DNA of 46,708 bases from an uncultured Methylococcaceae bacterium (GTDB lineage Bacteria; Pseudomonadota; Gammaproteobacteria; Methylococcales; Methylococcaceae). The translations under genes were made by a program, and so were the position numbers. The notes beneath the pieces were generated by a model. That model did not search any database. It was not told where the DNA came from and saw only the letters and a list, made by a program, of their open reading frames with translations. Below, in pieces: positions 41,577 through 46,708 of this stretch (its first letter is position 1; every line of letters begins with the position of its first letter). The stretch spans positions 1 to 46,708 of the forward strand of contig CAIWDB010000442.1 in the NCBI GenBank assembly GCA_903911305.1. The letters run 5' to 3'.

Positions 41577-42539
41577 TTATTGTTTTCTCATTATATTTTG
41601 AAATAGCATTGGCACGAAGCGAGAAACTATTTTAGTATAAGGCGTAAACCGTGGTAATTGATATAGATCGCTTTTATTTCCCGCTACGCCCCATTCTGTA
41701 GAAAATGCAGCTTGGAACCCTAGCTGCCTAATGATAGTAGCTTGTTCAAGATGGTAATCTATATTTTTCTTTCCATTCGGGTAAGCGAAAAACCTAATCT
41801 TTTCACCAATAACTTCTTCCAAAAAATCTCGTCCATCTGCAATTTCTCGCATAGCCTCTTTTGGATTTAATTTTGCTAAAATTGGGTGATGAACCGTATG
41901 ACCGCCAATTTCCATATCGGACTTTCGCAACCGTTTAAGTTGGTCGGTACTCATCATAAGGTCGTTTGATGGCTCTTCGGCAGCTAACGTATCAATAAGC
42001 ATATCAGAAAAACGTTCCCTTTCAATTAGCGGAAGATACTTTACAAAACTTAAAATAGTATTTATAGCCTGAGTTTTTTCACTTATAGTTTCAATACTAA
42101 ATACTCCAATTCCGTAATTTGTTAAATCTATATAATTCAAACGTGCAGTGCGTATAGCATGAATAATACTGTCATTAAACATGCGGCCTCCGTCCAAATA
42201 TGCCGTTGCAATAAAAAATGTTGCATGAAGGTTATGTTTTTTTAATATTGGTAATGCAATATTAAAATTATCTGCATAACCATCATCAAAAGTAATGCAT
42301 GCTGCACATGATGGTAGAGAATTTGTCCTTAGCCTCTTTATGGCTTCGCCAAGCGGTAGAACATTGAATATTTTACTTAATTGAGCCAGTTGTAAATCGA
42401 ACGAGTTTGCAGTAACCTCATTTGGAAATAAGGGATCTTCTACATTAAGAACTCTATGATATATTAATATGCTCAGCTTGGCTCTTTCACCACTTGGTGA
42501 CAAGATTTTTCCTGTTGCTCGATATAGGTTGCTCAGCAT
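41577..42539 (-). CDS. NodB-type polysaccharide deacetylase
   Basis: AACITFDDGYADNFNIALPILKKHNLHATFFIATAYLDGG, IGGHTVHHPILAKL, FAYPNG. Confidence 0.92.
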   Translation of the reverse strand: MLSNLYRATGKILSPSGERAKLSILIYHRVLNVEDPLFPNEVTANSFDLQLAQLSKIFNVLPLGEAIKRLRTNSLPSCAACITFDDGYADNFNIALPILKKHNLHATFFIATAYLDGGRMFNDSIIHAIRTARLNYIDLTNYGIGVFSIETISEKTQAINTILSFVKYLPLIERERFSDMLIDTLAAEEPSNDLMMSTDQLKRLRKSDMEIGGHTVHHPILAKLNPKEAMREIADGRDFLEEVIGEKIRFFAYPNGKKNIDYHLEQATIIRQLGFQAAFSTEWGVAGNKSDLYQLPRFTPYTKIVSRFVPMLFQNIMRKQ

Positions 42540-42746
42540 TTATGTCTACTTTTTATAAGAATATTAATTCAGCTAAATTCTAATCCATTCGCAATTGGAT
42601 ATATCGATTTCACAACCAATTGCTTTAAAGCTTAGTCGTCGGGCATGGGTTGCTTCATTTAAGGGAACGGCATAAAATGTTTGCTATCCTTTACATTTTT
42701 ACGATTCTTACTTGATGAAGCGGACAGACCAAGTGATATGCATTTG

Positions 42747-42775
42747 TTGATTTAATCACATGAATTGATTAAAAT
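42747..42775 (+). promoter_or_regulatory. Sigma70-type promoter for tpiA-secG (TTGATT - 17 bp - TAAAAT)
   Basis: TTGATT 42747-42752, TAAAAT 42770-42775. Confidence 0.55.
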
Positions 42776-42804
42776 GAAGACTTTTATTTCGTGGAGAGCA
42801 TGAA

Positions 42805-43554
42805 ATGCGTCGTTCCCTAGTGGTTGGTAATTGGAAAATGAATGGCAGCCGCGATAAGACGCGGACGCTTCTTGGTGATATTTTGTCAGGTTTAGGTCAA
42901 CTCGCCAATGTTGATGTCGGAGTTTGCCCGCCTTTCGTTCATCTTCCCGATGCAAGTGAGTTGCTGAAAGGTTCCTCAGTGCTTCTTGGCTCTCAGAATG
43001 TTGCTGATCAAGACGAGGGGGCATTCACTGGTGAGATTTCCGCTCCGATGTTAAAGGAAGTTGGATGTTCTCTGGCGATTGTTGGTCACTCGGAACGCCG
43101 CATGGTTTACGGCGAGTCCAGTGCATTAGTTGCTGTCCGCTATGCCAAAGCCATTCAACATGGAATTATTCCAATCTTGTGCATCGGCGAAACACTTGAA
43201 GAGCGTGAATCTGATCGCACTTTTGATGTAATTGGCGAACAGCTTGATGCCGTTCTTAATACTTCTGGTGTCGCTTCTTTGACCAAGGCAGTCATTGCTT
43301 ATGAACCTGTTTGGGCTATTGGCACAGGTAAAACAGCCTCAACAGAACAAGCTCAAGAAGTCCATGCTTGGATCAGAGCCAAAATTGCCAAACTTGATGC
43401 CGGTGTCGCAGAAAAAATTCAAATCCTCTATGGGGGAAGCGTAAAGGGCGACAATGCGGCAGCTTTGTTTTCAATGCCTGATATCGACGGCGGACTGATC
43501 GGCGGCGCTTCGCTGGATGCCAACTCGTTCTTGAAAATTTGTCAGTCGGCCTAG
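42805..43554 (+). CDS. tpiA: Triosephosphate isomerase
   Basis: VGNWKMNGS, VGHSERR, AYEPVWAIGTGKTAS, YGGSVKGDNA. Confidence 0.99.
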   Translation: MRRSLVVGNWKMNGSRDKTRTLLGDILSGLGQLANVDVGVCPPFVHLPDASELLKGSSVLLGSQNVADQDEGAFTGEISAPMLKEVGCSLAIVGHSERRMVYGESSALVAVRYAKAIQHGIIPILCIGETLEERESDRTFDVIGEQLDAVLNTSGVASLTKAVIAYEPVWAIGTGKTASTEQAQEVHAWIRAKIAKLDAGVAEKIQILYGGSVKGDNAAALFSMPDIDGGLIGGASLDANSFLKICQSA

Positions 43555-43561
43555 GTGTCTT

Positions 43562-43951
43562 ATGGTTCAGGTACTTACCGTTTTACATGTTATCGTAGCC
43601 ATTGCAATTATCGGCATGGTTCTCCTTCAGCAGGGGCGTGGTGCTGATGCAGGTGCAGGTTTCGGAGGCGGAGCATCCAATACGGTATTCGGAGCTAGGG
43701 GGACTGCCTCTTTCCTTTCCCGTAGCACCGCTATTCTTGCGATTTTGTTTTTTTCGACCAGCATACTTCTTGCATATTTAGGCGCTAGGCAAGATAATAA
43801 AGCCCCTGATATTCTGGATGTTCCGGCTACCGGGCAGGTCAAAACCGATCTTCCCCCAATAGGGGTACAACCGAGTGCCCCGCCTGTGAAAAGTGATCTT
43901 CCAGATCAGCCGCCACCTGTTACGCCAATTCAGCCACAGGGTGGAAAATAA
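43562..43951 (+). CDS. secG: Preprotein translocase subunit SecG
   Basis: VLLQQGRGADAGAGFGGGASNTVFGARGTASFLSRSTAILAILFF. Confidence 0.95.
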   Translation: MVQVLTVLHVIVAIAIIGMVLLQQGRGADAGAGFGGGASNTVFGARGTASFLSRSTAILAILFFSTSILLAYLGARQDNKAPDILDVPATGQVKTDLPPIGVQPSAPPVKSDLPDQPPPVTPIQPQGGK

Positions 43952-43960
43952 AAGTCAAAT

Positions 43961-44045
43961 GCGGATGTGGTGAAATTGGTAGACACGCCATCTTGAGGGG
44001 GTGGTGACGAAAGTCGTGTCGGTTCAAATCCGACCATCCGCACCA
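43961..44045 (+). tRNA. tRNA-Leu(GAG)
   Basis: Acceptor GCGGATG/CATCCGC, long variable arm, anticodon loop TTGAGGG, TTCAAAT, encoded CCA. Confidence 0.94.
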
Positions 44046-44164
44046 ATCAAACATACCGTTCAATCAGGAGACAATAGTCTCCTGTGTTTATTGTGGAATC
44101 GATTTAAACGTATGGTTTGGCAAAGTCTTCAGTTCGTTTTTTGTTAAGCCAGAGTAAACAAATC

Positions 44165-44192
44165 TTGTCGTAAACTAATTTATCGGTATACT
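44165..44192 (+). promoter_or_regulatory. Candidate ssrA promoter (TTGTCG - 16 bp - TATACT)
   Basis: TTGTCG 44165-44170, TATACT 44187-44192, 13 bp before the tmRNA 5' end. Confidence 0.5.
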
Positions 44193-44204
44193 GTTAGATT
44201 AAAA

Positions 44205-44562
44205 GGGGGCGACATGGCTTCGACGTGGATCGCAAAACCCAAGGTGCATGCCGAGGTGCAGGATACCTCGCTAAACTATCTGCAAACAATTAGTTGCCAA
44301 CGACGACAACTACGCTCTAGCTGCTTAAGTCAGCTAGCCTTCGGCCAGCGGCCCGCTTATAGGCGGCTGGTTCCGGGGGTAACCCAATTGTAAGCTCGCG
44401 CTGAAGCTCTTCCGGGGTGGATGCGCTAAACAACACCGGAATCGTCGGTTGTTCTCCCTGCCGCTCGGGCGGAGACCGACTAAAACCAATGAGCAGGATA
44501 AGCATGTAGATCCGAAGGCGGAGGATTTGCGGACGCGGGTTCAATCCCCGCCGCCTCCACCA
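44205..44562 (+). ncRNA. ssrA: Transfer-messenger RNA (tmRNA); tag reading frame 44296..44328 = ANDDNYALAA-stop
   Basis: 5' GGGGGCGACATGGCTTCGACG, tag GCCAACGACGACAACTACGCTCTAGCTGCTTAA, 3' GGTTCAATCCCCGCCGCCTCCACCA. Confidence 0.98.
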
Positions 44563-44633
44563 AATAAATCAATATGTTGAATTAATGTAGGCACACAAAA
44601 GGCACATTTTGCAACATTTGCTTTAGTTAGAAA

Positions 44634-44677
44634 TAAAAAAAGCCTGTAGATCGAAAGACCTACAGGCTTTTTTTATT
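44634..44677 (+). terminator. Bidirectional-looking rho-independent terminator downstream of ssrA
   Basis: A-run, AGCCTGTAG..GAAA..CTACAGGCT stem, T-run. Confidence 0.9.
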
Positions 44678-45116
44678 TATGCCTTTCAACTTCGATAATT
44701 TCTATTTTTACAAACCAATGCGGAAAAGTTCCAAGCATTACTGGGTTTTTAGTTTCAATGTCATTCCACAGTCTTAAACTTTTCTTCAAAAATACAGGCC
44801 AATAACACATTGTTGTTCATCTAGGCAGCTTGAGCCTGAGTAACGAAATGGGAAGAAACACAACATCAATACCAAACTCGTTCGGCACATCTAGCCAACC
44901 CATCTCGACATATGGTGGCATAAAACCGTTACATCAATACCTATACCATAAATCAGGTTTTCAAAGCTTCCGCTATTTGTTGATCGGCAAATTCTTCGTC
45001 CGACTCGCCCCAAGCGAACATTTGCTTTTCTACAATACAAATTTTTTTCTTAAACGGACAATGTATTGGAATTACAACTTAGCAAGCTTTCCCAGTACAA
45101 TGTCCCTGTGTCGCCA

Positions 45117-45139
45117 GACTTGCCGAATTTCGGCAAGTC
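45117..45139. repeat. Perfect inverted repeat GACTTGCCGA-ATT-TCGGCAAGTC
   Basis: 10-bp perfect arms directly read; ~30 bp downstream of the minus-strand ORF end; no T tract on either side. Confidence 0.7.
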
Positions 45140-45171
45140 CGGTTTCACTCAGTCAGATTGAATTATTGCAG

Positions 45172-46659
45172 TCAGGCAGCCTGTAGGGTTTCCACAGGCT
45201 CCGCCTCGACCACCGACAGCACCTGGCCTTCCCCGTCCAGTTCCAGCGTGAAGCACTTGCCGAACAACTTGGGGCAGCCCGCAAACGACGGTAACAGGCG
45301 TTGAAGCGCCTTGGCCGGGTTTGCCGAGGTGTTGGCGACCACGAACTTCTCGAATGACCACTCGTCTTCGTCCTTGACCGACTCGTTGAAGCTGTCATAC
45401 TCGTCAAAGCAGGAACTGGCCTGCCTGACCACGCAGCCGGACGCATCGCCCTTGGGTACGATGAACAATCCCATGTCCTCCCAGTACAGTGAATCGCCCT
45501 CAATGTCCACGCTGTCATCGCCAAAGGTCAGGCGGTATTTTTCGCAGAAGGCCGTGTTTCCACTAACCCACTGGCCGTTAAAGTAAGCCCTATGGGTTTC
45601 ACCGATGGTTTCCACTTGTACTGCTTGCTTGGTGAAATCGACCAGATGGCGGAATAGCCAATGGCCTTTGTCCAGCGGATTGTCATACACAAGCATCTCC
45701 TTGTGCCAAGCGAACATCCACGGCGTTGCGCCTGTCTCGTCGTCAACGGACTCCAGTTCGGCGACGGTGACTTTGCCTGTTTCCACGTCCTCGCGGGTGA
45801 CCAGACCGGCCGGTTCAAGATTCACCGGGCTGCAACCTTCCTTGATCGGATAGTGCTGGATGTAAGCCAGCACCCCTTGGGGAATCACCGGCACGTCGTT
45901 GAGCAGTGCCAGACAATCCCACAGTCTGAGGGTTTCGTAGCCTTCCGCGAATTCGGCAGGTGAAAGCGTATCTTTCAATGCGTTGATTTTCGCTATGGCC
46001 TCTTGCCGGACAACCTGCTTGACCCGTTGGATGACAAGATCCTCGTCGATCAGCTTGTCGCGGTCGGGCAGACGGGCATGGAACTGCCGCGAATCCAGAT
46101 GGACGATGTTGACATTCAAATCCCCGCGCCAATGCCCTTTTGTGCGGTAAATCGGCAGCCCTTGCAGGCAGATTTGCAATTCCTGCACCGAGTCTGTCCA
46201 GCTTTCGCCTGAACCGAAACCCTTCAGGCACACTTTGCCGATTTCGGTGTCTATGAATTCCTTGCCGGAATTCAAGGCCCACGGTCGATGTAATGCCTGC
46301 CCGTTGAAGATGACCGGGATCGGGAACCACTTCGCCAATTCGGACAGGCACGAGGCGACTTGGCTGGCGTCGGGTTTGAAGTCGCCCAGCCTGACCGTCG
46401 TCACCCCTCCCCAGCAGCGGTTGCCGATGGATTCGGCGGTGAAGAAAATGCCACATTCCAGACAGTCATATACGCCTTCGGCATCAGGCCCTTGCACATT
46501 GGCCGAACCGCAACCGCAGACATCGCCCTCGAAACGGGACTCGACCGGACAGCACACCCAAGGGCTTACCTTGACCGGCTTGAACGACAAAATATCCGCC
46601 GTGGGCATGGACACGCGCCCGCCCTTGCTTTCCACCTCTAAGTGCCTGCATGAGAACAT
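45172..46659 (-). CDS. 495-aa cysteine-rich protein of unknown function (putative N-terminal zinc ribbon)
   Basis: Long GC-rich ORF with protein-like composition; CCPVESRFEGDVCGCG...YDCLECGIFF cysteine pairs; in-frame TGA at 46699-46701. Confidence 0.6.
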   Translation of the reverse strand: MFSCRHLEVESKGGRVSMPTADILSFKPVKVSPWVCCPVESRFEGDVCGCGSANVQGPDAEGVYDCLECGIFFTAESIGNRCWGGVTTVRLGDFKPDASQVASCLSELAKWFPIPVIFNGQALHRPWALNSGKEFIDTEIGKVCLKGFGSGESWTDSVQELQICLQGLPIYRTKGHWRGDLNVNIVHLDSRQFHARLPDRDKLIDEDLVIQRVKQVVRQEAIAKINALKDTLSPAEFAEGYETLRLWDCLALLNDVPVIPQGVLAYIQHYPIKEGCSPVNLEPAGLVTREDVETGKVTVAELESVDDETGATPWMFAWHKEMLVYDNPLDKGHWLFRHLVDFTKQAVQVETIGETHRAYFNGQWVSGNTAFCEKYRLTFGDDSVDIEGDSLYWEDMGLFIVPKGDASGCVVRQASSCFDEYDSFNESVKDEDEWSFEKFVVANTSANPAKALQRLLPSFAGCPKLFGKCFTLELDGEGQVLSVVEAEPVETLQAA

Positions 46660-46708
46660 TTTGCTTTCTGATGCGAAGATGACGAAAAGTTGTCCAAATC
46701 AGCAAAAC

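Noticed and set aside
44317-44544. 75-aa minus-strand ORF
   Set aside because: Lies antisense inside the tmRNA; structured RNA explains the open frame.
44830-45186. 118-aa plus-strand ORF downstream of ssrA
   Set aside because: Ser/Thr-rich shadow frame; the minus strand gives more protein-like peptides.
45815-46456. 213-aa minus-strand ORF overlapping the 495-aa ORF
   Set aside because: Arg/Pro/His-rich off-frame translation typical of GC-rich shadow ORFs.

Overview
This window looks like chromosomal DNA from a gammaproteobacterium. A methanotroph-like (Methylococcales-type) gene repertoire is plausible but not proven. The left edge is an IS6-family transposase cut by the window start, which truncates an OmpR-type response regulator. 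Next come a DUF2231 membrane protein, a small lipoprotein and mutS (-). tRNA-Arg(ACG) and tRNA-Asn(GTT) precede a large translation/transcription block ordered rpsL-rpsG-fusA-tuf-tRNA-Trp-secE-nusG-rplK-rplA-rplJ-rplL-rpoB-rpoC. Downstream are a cytochrome c4-like diheme protein, a retropepsin-like protease / inactive-transglutaminase-7TM / RimK-like ATP-grasp triad, pstC-pstA-pstB, a DUF4332 protein and a STAS/HATPase pair. An AT-rich, all-minus-strand block follows (about 31.9-42.5 kb). It holds a TIGR04073-like protein, a PBP-like + outer-membrane barrel + GGDEF/EAL cassette, and an exosortase-type surface-polysaccharide cluster (TPR protein, glycosyltransferase, two alpha/beta hydrolases, ACP, NodB-type deacetylase). 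Then come tpiA, secG, tRNA-Leu(GAG) and ssrA (tmRNA), and a higher-GC accessory segment with a cysteine-rich protein of unknown function at the right edge. The observations I consider most worth checking are: (1) the str/secE-rpoBC block is a circular permutation of the usual order, with one tuf at the joint; (2) RpoC has a ~50-residue extra segment just after the rim helices, in locally AT-richer DNA; (3) a tight PBP/porin/GGDEF-EAL operon; (4) an ACP next to paired hydrolases, one with a Cys nucleophile elbow and one apparently catalytically dead; (5) the 495-aa unknown protein downstream of ssrA. No CRISPR array was seen.
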